Assembly: GCA_018350325.1 (NCBI GenBank)
Contig: JAEVLN010000028.1
Location: 805,753-869,752, forward strand
Reading direction: 5' to 3'
From: Globodera rostochiensis
Lineage: Eukaryota; Nematoda; Chromadorea; Rhabditida; Heteroderidae
DNA length: 64,000 bases
Below, one piece after another: positions 1 through 11,479 of this stretch; position 1 is the first letter of the stretch, and each line of letters starts with the position of its first letter. The notes under the pieces were generated by a model. That model had not been told where the DNA came from and did not search any database. It worked only from the letters and a program-made list of their open reading frames with translations. The translations under genes were made by a program, and so were the position numbers.

Positions 1-172
1 CACCACCGTTGGCATTCGACTGATTCGATGCACCGGCGCCACCACCGTTGGCATTCGACTGATTCGATGCACCGGCGCCACCACCGTTGGCATTCGGCTG
101 ATTCGATGCACTGGCGCCACCACCGTTGGCATTCGGCTGATTCGATGCACTGGCGCCACTACAGTTGGCATT
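1..172 (-). repeat. 39-bp in-frame tandem repeat (13-aa unit) in the SecA-like gene
   Basis: Four full 39-bp copies and a partial fifth encode, on the minus strand, a unit close to GASASNQPNANGG. Variants are S/P at the eighth residue and S/G at the third. The period is exactly 13 codons and the changes do not break the frame, which supports translation. It forms the visible end of the SecA-like protein and continues beyond the window. Confidence 0.8.
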
Positions 173-3100
173 CGGCTGGTAAGCATTAGCGTGCAATTCG
201 TCAACAAATCCGGCCAATCTGCGCATTCATTAGTGAATGCTTTGGCAAGTGCCTAAAAATATTTAATTTTAATTTAGCTTGTTTATTACGCATGCGAGAC
301 AAATAATACTGCGCTGGATTCCGAGTCCCGGCTAATTAGCCTTATAAGTAGAGACCGGCAACTCAACCCAAACAAAATTTTGTACAAAATTTTTTGGGTA
401 GTGACCAATACAAAAAATCCCAAAAAATTTTTGTTTTGGTTTTGGTCCGGACTCTACATATAAGTATATATTTGGGGTTTAACCTGAATTGCAAATATGC
501 CCGGAAACTGGTTACACTTCTGGCAAGCATAAACATATTGCAGTTCATTTATAAGCCCCAAAAATAACCACTTTTTTATTGCAATAGTCATAAGTAGGGC
601 CCGGATTCTTTTTCAAATTTTCAAACACCCCTAAAAATTGACTTTTTTAGAGACTAAAATTCTGCCAGCCCAAAAAATGGAACTTTTTAAAATTCTCATA
701 TTTTAAATTTGCTTATGAAATGAAATTTTTATCACCAAAATGAATTTTAATAAAAATCACGAAAAAAAAAATTTTCGCCACTTACACGCCTAATTTGGAG
801 ACTTTTTAGGAACTATTTAGGTAGGCCATTTTTAATGCCTATTTTGATGTTTTTAAGGAACTATTGAACTAACTATTTTGGGGTTTTTAGGAACTAAAAA
901 TCCGGGCCCTAGTCACAAGAACGCTTTAGGAGGAGCATCTTTCAGATTGTTTTGCCGCTGAAAGTATTTAACAAACAAGATATAAATTCACAAAAAATTT
1001 TAATTACCGACCTCGACATTCTTCATAAAACCGTTGCCGTAACCAAACATTCCTTGAGCGCCTGTTGAAATTAAACGGCTTAGGTATGTCTTCCTTGGCC
1101 TTGTCATAACATTCCATGTTTTTAAGCTCATGCTGAATTGGGCCATCTGGTTTCTCGCCGGACAACACTTTTATGCCCTGGTGCAACATCCACTCGATTT
1201 TATTTAAATCTCGCATTGACATCCCCGCCTTTCCGGACAAAAGTTCTAAATTTTTATGTGTGGACAAACATTCTGCATCGTCAATTGTTTCTGCATATTT
1301 TAGAGCAATTTCTATTACAAAAAAACTGGGCTTTTTCAAATAAAATCAAAGGACGATCGAGATTTTTTCGATCAAAATCTCGAGACTTTGAGATCGTTTA
1401 ATTTTTTTCGAGATTAGCTTTCTAATGGCACCGCTTTCCGACTCAGTTCAACTTTTGCAGAAAGTATGACCGATTTTATAAATGTGTGACATTCTTAGAA
1501 TAACCCGTGAAAAAGCCAAAAATCTTAACATAAAGTCTCAAATTTCTTTCCTAGTGATCAAGTTACAGCTGATCGCGCCAAAACGGTCTAGCGCCGAACT
1601 GTCCGGTTTGATAATATCGGTCAGTCCCCAAGTCAGAAGCAATTAATTATCTTTTAAAAATTATAATACACAAAACGCACGTTTCAATCCATCTGTGAAC
1701 AGTGGGCAATAGGTCAAAAGTTTGTCAATAGCGTACTTGTCCCAGCTGATGACAGTATATCCAAATGTAGCCTTTATCGCTTCGGCGATATCGTTAAATC
1801 CGCCCTGAATTTGTGTGCACATTAATCAATAATCAAATAGAAATAAATGCAACGGCATATTGAAACTACAGATAATATATGTAGTTCTAAAATTATATTG
1901 GATACTTCCAAAAAGGTTTCAGCAAGTTTCTGAGCGCCTATATAGACGAAGAACATTCCACAGCCGATTTGTACAGCTCCAAAGAAAGTGATCACGCCAA
2001 TATCTGCCCATGCTTTTGGCGGTTTGGCATATTCAAGCTCATAGAATTCCCAGACGCCGAAGTTGCCAAATTCCGTCACTTCCCTTTGCGGCAACTTTTT
2101 GTCCGGATCCGGCTTTATCCATCCTTTGAACTTGCAAAATTGGCCAGCAGGACACTTGGCAATGAACTTAAATTATTTCAATTAAATAAAAAGGAAAGCA
2201 ACAAATTCTGCAGCCATCCCCCAAGGCAAAAAATTTTATAAAAATCTTTTTAATTTTTAATCAAATTTCTTGATAAAGGTACAGTATCAAATAAAACTCG
2301 ATCTTGAGGCCTGACCGATTGAGATTTGGCTCGGGATAACTTTTAAACAGTAATTTTAAATACAAAACCCCGGCGAAACTATTGGATCGTGTTAGATCAA
2401 AACACATCAAAATAAATTAAAATATTAAACATTATGTTAAACATATTTTAAATAATGCTCACATCCAAACACTTGTCGCACTGCGCACTCAATTGTCGAA
2501 GTAACTGCACTTTGTCAACAAATTGCTGACATAATGCCATGTTTTGCGCGGTGCCTTCCCCATTCGGTTTCACTCCTTTTGATAGCCAAGGAATTAATTT
2601 GTTATTAATTAATTTGTTTGCTTTCTTCAAATGCTCCGCCGCTTCCTTTTGGTATTCGGTGCGTACTTTGCGATCCTCCACACTAAAATAATCTTACTAA
2701 AATATTATCAGATATTTTAATAAAGATTTGTCTTTTATGCAAAAATTTGCATCCCTGGTGAGCTCAGGAGTGGAATCATAAGAACGAGGTGATGGTTAAA
2801 TAACCACGAGCTCAGGGTTATTTAACCATGTGGTTCGTATCATAAGAACGAACCGTCAGTTCACGGTTAAATTACCCGGTCATTTAACCATGAGCCCATG
2901 GTAAAAATTTGACCGGTATCACAAAAAAGCAACCACGTGGTTAGGTAATCACGAGCTCATGGTAAAATTCCTACCATAGGGGGTAGGAATGGTAAACTTG
3001 TAACCATCAACCCTTGCAAGCATATTAAACCTTTAAAATGAGAAGGAAAAAATTACATAAAAACTATGTTTGGAAAGTTCAGAATTTTCTCTATCAAATG

Positions 3101-5714
3101 GTATAAAAATTATTGTATTTTTTCCCCTTATTTCGAGCTAATACATAATTCCAAAAAGAAGCTCAAAAAAGCTGGATAAATCGACTTTAATGTTGGTCGT
3201 CTTCATATTTATTATCACTTACTGCAATAAACCAAGAACAAAGAATTGGACAAGTTTATAAAAAAAAATAAAATCGTGTTTTGAGCCTTGAGATGAATGC
3301 CCCTTTTGGTCAGGGTTAGATTACCATATCATAAGAAGCTGGTTAACCATGAGCTAATGGTTAAATTTCAAAATTTCTTATGATGCGGGTTCGTGGTTAA
3401 CTAACCAGGTCATTTAACCATGGTTAATTAACCAGGTCATTTACCCATGGTTACCTAACCCCGTTCTTATGATTCCACCCCAGATAGGCAAAATGGTACC
3501 CCCGGGTGGGATTCGAACCCACAACTTCACCCAATCCGTGGGCAGCCTCTTCCTTCCACTGAGCTACCGGGGCATCCTATTTGCCTTCTTTGATCTTTTG
3601 CCCCGCGTTTTAACTAGAGATTGGACCGATAGAAATTCTCAATTTTTACCGAGATTTTTCGAGATTTTTTAAAGATTTTTCAGTGATCTCGAACGAATCT
3701 CAATCGTTTAGATTTTTTTTTCGAGATTTTTCGAGATTCTCGATCGTAATCTCGATCGGTACGTTTAACGGGACGGAGGACTATTCGTTCCCGGCGATTC
3801 GTTCAGCTCCGATTCGTTCCCCTTTTCAGAAACCGTTTTAAACCTTCCCTTTTCTGTCTCGAAATGCAAATTTTTTTCAATAACCACTCTAACAATAAAC
3901 CCGGATTAGCAAATTTAAAGCTTTTTAAAGTTGTAAGTAAGACTATCGGTTTCAAATAATTTTCGGGATTCGGATTTTCAAAATTATGTCGGTGCGGTTT
4001 CCCGGGTAAATCCCCAAATACTCTTGTTTCGTGCTTGTCTGTAATAATAAAGAAAATTGGACAATAACTCTACCTGAAATAGTCACCCTTCTTGACAAGT
4101 GCCAATGCCATATAATACCGTGCAGGAACAACAAAACCACTTTCGTTCTTATCCAATTCGATTGCCTTCTCCAAATGCGCAATGGCATTGCCGTAGTCCA
4201 ACCCGTACCCCTTCAACACCAAATAGCACGGATTCGTGAAGCTGCTAAGGCCCAGGAATGGCGGTGCAAAACTGCTCAAGAAGGCGTCCAACTCAGAAAT
4301 GAGAACAGCTCTTAATCGTTTTCAATTATTCATTATAAAAGAAACTATCCTTGGATTTTTAACGAAAGTTGTGCATTATAGGCTTTTTTGAAATAGAGAC
4401 TTGCACAAATCACTTTTTGTCTATGGATTATTGTTACCAAAGTATATTAATTTTCAAAATCTGTATCAAGGATGCATTTGGGTCGCCATATCGTTTGAAA
4501 TCTCTGGGTCGGGGTCAGTTCGGCGCCGTCAAGATTGGGACATAATAATTTCCAAATCAAAAAGTCGTTGTCTTTTTAAATGCTATAATAGTAGAGCTTA
4601 GCAGTCCAATTAAACTAAAAAGTTATGGCTCTGCGCGCCAAAGGCAAGGGGAATTGAGATTTTTACACGTTTTAAGCTTTAACTTATTCGAAGAAGAAAC
4701 TTGATTTCGCTTGAGCAAAAAAGTTCATCAACTAAAGAGTCCAATGCGTCGATTTACCTAATCGATTAGCTAATGACGAAGTGCCAAAACTATCGGTGCC
4801 GAACTGACAAATGAGCCTTTCCGACTGGGTAATTTCCTTTTTATACATACAAGGCGATAACGATGACCAAATGCATCCCTGGGGGGATTGCATATTTGGT
4901 TGTGTGTTTACTCTGAAGGCATTGGAGCCCCTCGCATTTCCACTTTTTCTCGAAGCCAAAAGCTTCTGTGCCAGAATTACTACGTTGCCCCCTACGGCGT
5001 TGGCTGTACTTTCGCGCATTTCTCCAATAAACGTTGAGAACTTTTTGAACAATCGCTCCTTGACAAGCAATTTTGGCAGCCCTTCATTTTTGGACTTTTC
5101 AAAAGTTTGCTCAACCAATTTGTCGCGTTTCGCCAATATGTCCATGTTTTGATCAAATAATTCCTCGTCCATGTCACATCCGTTAAGAATGAACTGTACC
5201 GTCCCCTTAATAACACTAATAAGCCAGAAATATTTGTAAAGCATTAAACTTTCAATTAATTAATTATTGCATCGAAATCTAATCTATAGTTAACTAAAAA
5301 ACACGCATCAGGCCAAAGAATCGCCTAAGGCCATTTATGTATAACAAATTGTGCCGTGCCATATAACAAATTGTGCCGTGCCACCTTTTTGCCTTGTCGT
5401 GCCGTACGACCAAATGCCTGCCGCTCGACCCGACTGTTCCTCGGCATAAACGTGACGATCACGTGCAGGCCACCCTTGGCTTCAAGTTCAGCGCTGGTTT
5501 TGATGTCAGTGCCTCGGGCGGCATAATTTGTAGAGAGAACGACATCCATTGGGCCGACAAATTCCGTCGGAAAATGCTCGTCATCGTCAGTATATTTGAG
5601 TATTTTGATGTCCCGACATTTGGATTCGACGACGGTGCTTAACTGCTTCACCTTCGCGTTGTTCAGGCAAATAATGAGCGCGGCACGTTTACACATCGTA
5701 ACTTGGACCGAAAT
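1..5714 (-). CDS. SecA-like motor ATPase gene, 3' half (eight exons, runs off the window)
   Basis: I read eight exons on the minus strand: 5714-5385, 5205-4912, 4291-4074, 2682-2463, 2130-1906, 1804-1681, 1311-1008 and 218-<1. All splice phases agree. The first exon carries helicase motifs V and VI of the SecA second nucleotide-binding domain (STNYAARGTDI; GGLHVIVTF; AFGRTARQGKK). The second continues directly with GTVQFILN, as in eukaryotic SecA-like proteins. Exon 3 has a TPR-like helix pair (DYGNAIAHLEKAIELDKN). Exons 5-6 hold a hydrophobic segment (GVITFFGAVQIGCGMFFVYIGA) followed by ISWDKYAIDKLL. The end is a G/A/S/N-rich repeat. In bacteria SecA drives Sec protein export; the role of the eukaryotic relatives is not established. 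The N-terminal DEAD-like half is not visible upstream, so the gene may be incomplete or have a distant 5' part. Confidence 0.72.
349..456. mobile_element. 108-bp MITE, TAGAGACCGG family
   Basis: The ends are TAGAGACCGG and CCGGACTCTA, with an AT-rich interior of CAAAA/TTTTG runs. The flanking 8-mers CTTATAAG and CATATAAG match at 7 of 8 positions, as expected for an old target duplication. A sister copy with a perfect duplication lies at 61613-61800. Confidence 0.7.
595..911. mobile_element. 317-bp MITE, TAGGGCCCGG family
   Basis: Terminal inverted repeats TAGGGCCCGGATT and AATCCGGGCCCTA are flanked by GTCATAAG and GTCACAAG (7 of 8 identical). The interior is AT-rich and noncoding. Target length and terminal form suit hAT-type elements. 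Confidence 0.75.
2768..3472. mobile_element. Fold-back element with GTGGAATCATAAGAACG ends
   Basis: The outer ends GTGGAATCATAAGAACG and CGTTCTTATGATTCCAC are exact reverse complements. Subterminal blocks carry many copies of GGTTAAATAACC / CATGAGC motifs in both orientations. I could not define a target duplication. It lies in the 1.4-kb intron between the third and fourth visible exons of the SecA-like gene. Confidence 0.6.
3494..3573 (-). tRNA. tRNA-like sequence (probably pseudo-tRNA or SINE head)
   Basis: On the minus strand there is an A-box-like TAGCTCAGTGGAAGG, a D-stem GCTC/GAG, and a perfect 5-bp T-stem around TTCGAAT. A six-pair acceptor stem (CCCCGG/CCGGGG) and a 3' ACCA complete it. 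The anticodon stem forms but position 33 is not U, and the outermost acceptor pair is G/G. That argues against a functional tRNA. A related relic near 18040-18130 shares the left flank GGCAAAATGGTA, so a tRNA-derived repeat family is likely. Confidence 0.5.
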
Positions 5715-6143
5715 CTTAATAAGAAAATATAAATGTACGGTCACGCGCTTTTAAGTGCCGTTGATCATATGTCTAAATTTAGGCACATCACAAAATTCGT
5801 TTATTTTATGCGAGTAACTTTTTGGGAGAAATTGCGTGAAATTTGATTCTTTATATTTAGTAATTACAAAAATTCGAAATTATACGGTATCCGGACAGAT
5901 ATCCGGGTATAAATCACTATCAGGTACCGGTATCCGGGGGACCTGGGTAATATCCGGGTTTGTCCAACCCTACTAATTATTATTAAAAAGGTGGCAGAGT
6001 GAAAGAATTGCATAAGTTACGATCTGTTTTCAGTCAATCGTAGGGATGGCATTTTCAGGCAAATACCTATGTTTTACGCATGAAAAACAGCCTTTTCGCT
6101 TTTAAATATTTCACTTTGGAGTACTTTTTCGGTGCCTATAGAT

Positions 6144-6263
6144 CAGGGATGGGAATCGCGATCGCGCGATATTAATTGCATTTATCGCCTTTTTGAGCAT
6201 ATCGCCGATCGCCGTTCGCATTAACAAAAAGATCGCTTTTTTTCGGCGCGATTCCCATCCCTG
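6144..6263. mobile_element. 120-bp MITE with perfect 8-bp target duplication
   Basis: Ends CAGGGATGGGAATCGCG and CGCGATTCCCATCCCTG are perfect inverted repeats. The flanking duplication CTATAGAT is exact on both sides. The interior is GATCG-rich and noncoding. Confidence 0.9.
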
Positions 6264-6775
6264 CTATAGATGCATATTTTGGCACTTTTAAAATTTGTTA
6301 ACACTCGCCTGATGGCTTTTTTTTAATTTTCAAATTTTTATTTCTAAGAAAAATGTACTCCACTACATATGCATACGGTCGGTAAATGACCCTTACCGTA
6401 GCGAACGAAAGAAATTTTGAAAAATTAACAAAGAATTTCTAATATTTTTTTAGGTGCGCACTTACAGTAAATTTCTGATACATATACACTTGGAGGGTAT
6501 GCCAATTTGTTTAAATTTTTAACATTTGTGTTATTTTTTTGTAAAAGTGCTTCTTTTTTATTACAAAACGTTTGCTTCAAAAAATGCTATATTAAGAAAA
6601 TTCGGTGTTTTGTGGACAAAATTAATTTCCGAAATTGAAACCAAAAATGACCTGAACCGATTACACCACGGACCAAAATGCCCGCAAACCAAAATTATAG
6701 AAATGTCTGAAAATCAGGAAACCGGTTACATTTCTGGCCACCACATTTTGTTTGAAAAAATTAATTTCTCATTAC

Positions 6776-6919
6776 ATTTTCGCAGATTTTGTCAATCCAA
6801 ATGTGCTGATCATTCACAATAATGGGGTTCATTGCTTCCAGTTGAGGCTGGTTGTCCACGTTTTGGTTAACTAAATCCTTGTCCAAGTCACGTTTGTTAA
6901 GAATGAGCTGCGCCGTCCC
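6776..6919 (-). pseudogene. Stray duplicate of a SecA-like exon
   Basis: This 48-codon exon begins after TTAAG, like the second exon of the SecA-like gene. It encodes GTAQLILNKRDLDKDLVNQN, close to GTVQFILNGCDMDEELFDQN at 5205. It ends at a GTAATG donor. It sits upstream of the helicase-motif exon, where the order of the protein leaves no place for it. I see no partner exons beside it, so it is probably a relic of a second copy or an exon duplication. Confidence 0.55.
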
Positions 6920-6979
6920 CTTAATTAAACACAAATAAGCCACGAATATATTGTGTAATTGCATTAATACTCTAAAATA

Positions 6980-8740
6980 ACTTCAGACCCCAAAAAAGTC
7001 ATTAATTAGACCGGTTCAGGAAATTTATTTTTGGTTACAAATCTCTTAACGAAATGATTTAAGCTTTTTAGGAATGGGAGAGGTCCGGCGGAAAAGTTTT
7101 TTTTGAAGATTTTAACGATATTTGTAAGAAAAATGGTCCAAAACTGCAGAATCGCCCAATTTTTTGTTTGTGAGGGGCTGAATTTAAATAATAATTAAAA
7201 AATTCGCTTTGGAATTTACTCAATAAGAAAAACACTAAAAGTTATACTTTGGTTAAATTTTCTTGTAAAAATTGTTTAATAGCAGACAAAAAAGTCAATT
7301 TATCCGGATTAGATCGGGTTTTGCCGAAGCGCGAATGAAAGGGCAAAACGACTGCGACAAATTTGAAGACGTCCATTTGTTGTCGAAATTCGCAGTTGGA
7401 TTATTAAATGTGAAATTTGAGGAAATATTTTTCCAATGAAAAATTATTAAAAGCAAAAAAATTTGTTCTAATTCAGAATTTAAATTAGGCAAAATGGTGG
7501 CCATTATGGACCCAATTTTAAAATGAAATTTTGTGGGAGTCAGCAAAAGTTCCAGAGTTGCCCAACACATGCAAGGTCTAGGAGTTATCGAATAAGTGCC
7601 CGGCTGAACCCGGCCTTTTTAACGGGATTCAACCCCGAGACTCCACTTGGGTAACTTTTTCTAATCCCTTCTCCTATACGGGTTTTTCGATTTTTTGCCG
7701 GGCGCTAGCTTTGAAATAATTCAAAAAAAGGGAGTCCAAAATAAGGGTGCAAAAAAAAGGACCAAGTTCAGGGAAGATTAAGATATGGATTTAAAATAGG
7801 GTGGGTTTCGTTCAAAACTCCGACATTTTGGTGCGTGGATTTTCGCCGCCGAACCGCGACATACCCGTCCCCGACCGGGGCAAACTTTTATTTAAATTGT
7901 TAAATTACTCTGTCCCACCCGCAAACTGATTTGTTGTGAGGGAAAACCGGGTATTTATGCAGCAGATCACTCACATACAAATCAAAAATAGAATTTCCAT
8001 TAAACGGATGAAATAGAGAATCTTTAATTTTGTCAGAATTCAGAATCATTTTCTTGAAAATGTTCAAATAAATTCCATCAGTTTATTTTTGCTTATCTGA
8101 TCAGTGCCGGATGCTTGCTGTGCCCGTTTGCCATCCGCTAAACAACCGGTGTCAAATATCAAATTTTTTAAATTATTTTGTTCGTTTGGCAATTATTGGA
8201 ATGAATTATTTCTCAAAATAATAAAATATGTAAATGAAAAGAAAGATTATTTATACAAACACAAAATAAAAAAGATTAGTCGCTTTATGAACAATTATCG
8301 AATTGATAAGCAATAAAAGTGATCAGGCTTAAATCTTCAAAAACATAATTACCTATTTTTGATTCAGGGCAATGATTGATTCTTTGATAATTGTCAAATC
8401 AAATTTGGGGCTAAACACATAAGTGAATAGGTAACATACCCCCCCCCCCCCCCCAGGGGTGATCGGAAATGGATTTACCGACTTTTGAAAAACATTTTGT
8501 TTTCGAAAATCATAGATGTCAAAATCACAGAAAGACGAAATCATATGGTCAAATAAATGGTATATTCGTAATCAGCGACCCCCCCCCCCCCCTCAAGCGC
8601 CCTCTCCCCACGAATGATCATCCACCATCGATCAATCTCACTGATCAGAAACAGTGTTCGAACCCCCGCCGGCGGCAGCGTTTGCAGAAAGCCTTAAAAA
8701 CGGGGTTTAGCCATTTTATTTGAAAAGCATTATTTTAAAT
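6980..8740. other. Intergenic stretch, no gene seen
   Basis: AT-rich sequence with short open frames only. It contains the left inverted-repeat arm (about 7930-8470) and two long C-runs near 8440 and 8580. Nothing coding could be supported. Confidence 0.5.
7930..8470. repeat. Left arm of an 11-kb-spaced inverted repeat
   Basis: The arm carries blocks such as GCAGCAGATCACTCACATAC, TGATCAGTGCCGGATGCTTG and AAAAGTGATCAGGCTTAAAT. These reappear reverse-complemented at about 18985-19570. The arms are diverged and contain different insertions, so the duplication is not recent. Confidence 0.65.
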
Positions 8741-8749
8741 ATGATTAAT

Positions 8750-9255
8750 TTAGTCGCACGAATAGCTTCCAGTATGTTTTTTGCGCCACAAAATAACAGC
8801 CCAACCACCAATGGCAACAATGGCAATCACTGCCAGAATGCCTAGGCCTCCCAACAATGGCAGAACGGAGGCGCCTGCATTATAATTTATAATTTAGGCA
8901 AATTCATTTTTCATTGTTATTAAATAAATATTTGGCTTTTTTAAGAATAAATCAATTTGTCGCCATTTTTACAAAAATCTATATTTTAGGCATTTTTCAA
9001 ACTTCTCTTAAGAAAAGAAAAATGCAATAAAATGAAAAATGTACCCCCAAAATTTTTTACTTTATTGCATCCTATAAAGTCGATATTTTCCAAAAATTTT
9101 TTTTCTTTAATATTTTAAGTCAATATTTCACGGGTTTTAGTCAATATAAATCCAAATCCTTAATGATCACCGATGGTTGGCTCCACCGACGGATTTTGAA
9201 AGTTTCCTGCTTCAGCCACACAGACACAGATAAGAAGGCAAAATGCCCAAAACAT
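8750..9255 (-). CDS. Two-exon, 69-aa single-pass membrane miniprotein
   Basis: Exon 1 (9255-9171) starts with ATG and encodes a signal peptide, MFWAFCLLICVCVAEA, then a short polar stretch. It ends in phase 1 at a GTGATC donor. Exon 2 (8874-8750) follows ATGCAG and encodes a long hydrophobic helix (LPLLGGLGILAVIAIVAIGG), the basic stop-transfer WRKKH and a short tail ending YSCD. The product would be a tiny type I membrane protein with almost no ectodomain. I recognise no family. Exon 2 could also be the last exon of the cysteine-rich gene upstream on the same strand, since the phases allow it. Confidence 0.6.
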
Positions 9256-10276
9256 TTCAAAACGAGCTATAAGAAGATTCAAAAAAAAAATTTTTAGTTA
9301 AAAATTTATGAAAAATTTTTTTAAAAGAAATAAACAATTCAAAATTTACAAAAAATGTTTATTTATGAATAATTTTTTCGGTTGCAAAGAAAGCAAAAGA
9401 ATATGAATGAAGCTTTCGTTTTTTTCGTGAACGCCACCGCATCCTTATGCTCTCCCTCTGATGCGTAATCGGCGATGATCAATCAATTCACAAATTTTGG
9501 GCAAGACGAAAATGATTGTTTAGAAATTTTTAAAATTTTTTTATTGTTTTACATTAAAAGTTTAGAATATTGAGTTTTGCAGTATAAAGATCATAATTAA
9601 TATAAAACCATTTTTAAAAGGTGTCTGATTCTAAAACTGTTGGAAAAAACCAGCTTAAATATTACAGTCTGAATTGTGCTGGGTTCAGTTCTGATCAGGT
9701 CTGATCGGAATTATGAATTTTTTTCGTCGGACCTTCGACTCTCGTTTATGAATGTTTTGTGCAGAAATTTGTTTTTAAAAACAATTTAAATAAGAAATTA
9801 TTATACATTTTTTAAAATAAATATTTTTTCGAACTTTTTTTTTGGTTTTCGGCTTTATTTATCGCCAATTATTTTGTGCATTTTTGTATGAAAAGATAAA
9901 GGTGCTATTTTCGAATTTTTATTTGGGATCAAATTTTTTAGATTTACACGGCACGAATCAATTTGTATTTATGAACAGTGTGAAATGATGTAACAATTTT
10001 TTATTTAAAAAAATTAAAATAATAAACATAATTAGAAAAAATTGCATCCGGTATTTAAATTCTTTCCAAATTTTTGTGTGAATATTCCGCTCATTGTATT
10101 CATCGGACTGTCAGAGTAAATAGCGCGTTCAGCGCTCACATCTCATCATCCAACAAACAAGCATGCCTAAAAATTGATAAAATTTATAAAATTGTGCAAA
10201 ACTTTTTGCATAAAAACCCGATTTTTACACCAAAAAGTTAAAAATAAATAAATAATCAAAATTTGTTTTTTTAAAG
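9256..10276. other. AT-rich stretch, no gene seen
   Basis: Dominated by runs of A and T, without splice-bounded open frames I could support. It may hold the 5' exons of the plus-strand gene ending at 10422, but none was identified. Confidence 0.4.
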
Positions 10277-10422
10277 CTACCGCCAAGCAAAAGCAGAAAG
10301 GTAAAGGTGAAGTTGCAGAGGGACATGACAACGCCGCCTTTTTCGATCGAAGCCTCGAAAACAATGTGCGGCGGAACAAACGGAGTTGGTTTGGGCGGCG
10401 TAACAAACGTAGTTGGGTTTAA
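10277..10422 (+). CDS. Terminal exon with tandem N-K-R-S-W motifs (partial gene)
   Basis: The exon follows a TTTTTTTAAAG acceptor, is entered in phase 1 and ends at TAA. It encodes a very hydrophilic stretch finishing RRNKRSWFGRRNKRSWV. The codons use all positions in a protein-like way, unlike the surrounding AT runs. The two KR sites and an F-G-R-R between them resemble prohormone cleavage and amidation signals, so a peptide precursor is possible. It could equally be a cytoplasmic basic tail. No 5' exon or signal peptide was found, so this is a partial, unrecognised gene. Confidence 0.4.
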
Positions 10423-10610
10423 AAAAATATAAATATAATATACCTAAGCCGGACAAAATTGTAAACTAGCACAAAAATAAAAACCCGATCTCACTACCAA
10501 TTTTTTAAATTCATTTGTTCAAAAAGATACTTTGGGACCTTTCCAAAAATTTTTTTAAAAATAAAATTGCATACTTCGCTATTGCCTTTTTTTGTTTTAA
10601 CTTTGGAAGG

Positions 10611-10635
10611 CTTAGGCTTAGGCGTTAGGCTTAAG
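10611..10635 (+). repeat. Interstitial TTAGGC telomere-like repeat
   Basis: GGCTTAGGCTTAGGCGTTAGGCTTA contains three copies of TTAGGC, the nematode telomere unit. Similar degenerate blocks occur near 31034, 32955-33062 and 54706-54800. Confidence 0.55.
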
Positions 10636-11470
10636 GGGGAGCTGCCGTGTCCAAAGAATCAAGCAAAAATTCTTGCCTCGGTCCCACTACAATTGTCAAC
10701 GCACTTCTCAGGGCTGATCGGAAACGAATGGATAAAATAACACACCTGATAAACCATCCATCGCCGATCAGTCCCCACACAAAATGTCCCCCCCCCCCCG
10801 AAAATTCACTTTTTCAATGCTAAAAGTGATGACTGGACCCTTTTTTTCAAACCCCACTAAACGGCCCTATTCCATCCAATGATTGGACTCCACCCAAAAA
10901 TAACGTGAAATTTTCAATAAAAACCCGGACCATTTTAATAGAAATCATTTTCACGAAAGAACGAAAAAATCTCTTAAAAATTTTAAACTGAGTGATTGAT
11001 GAACGTCGACCACTATGTATTTTCTTAATAGTTATTTTTGTAAGGATTCCATGAAAATTATTCAGAATGGTTAAATATTTTAAAAGAAAAAGCGTACGTA
11101 TGTAAATATATTAAGGGTTGCTGCTTAAGAATTCCAATGATTTCAATTTTTTTTTTGTTTGTTTAAATTTTAAAAGAAAAAGCAATTTGTTGGAAATAAA
11201 AAATGGAAATTAATTCACACAATACAAAAATATTATGTATTCAATTCCCGCTATTCTGAATTGAGACCCGAGGTCGAGATCGTAAAGGATTATTCCGGGT
11301 TTAATCGACCCCGATCCCGGTTGTTTGAATCAAGATTAGAGGTCCGGGACTGGGTTTGGAATTGGTGACTAATTTCCGACCCCAAAAAACAGAGATCAAA
11401 ATTTTGTCGGATCGAAATCAGCGCAAAAATAAGAAGAAAATAACATCAATTAACTCACAAAAAATATTAA
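10636..11470. other. Noncoding stretch
   Basis: AT-rich sequence with a C-run near 10790 and a GA/GT-rich patch near 11270-11400. No gene could be supported. It could hold the missing 3' exon of the cysteine-rich gene on the minus strand. Confidence 0.4.
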
Positions 11471-11479
11471 AATACTTAC

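Noticed and set aside
9418..9475. Short GC-richer frame (plus FVNATASLCSPSDA, minus DYASEGEHKDAVAF)
   Set aside because: Composition hints at coding, but there is no acceptor, donor or neighbouring exon on either strand.
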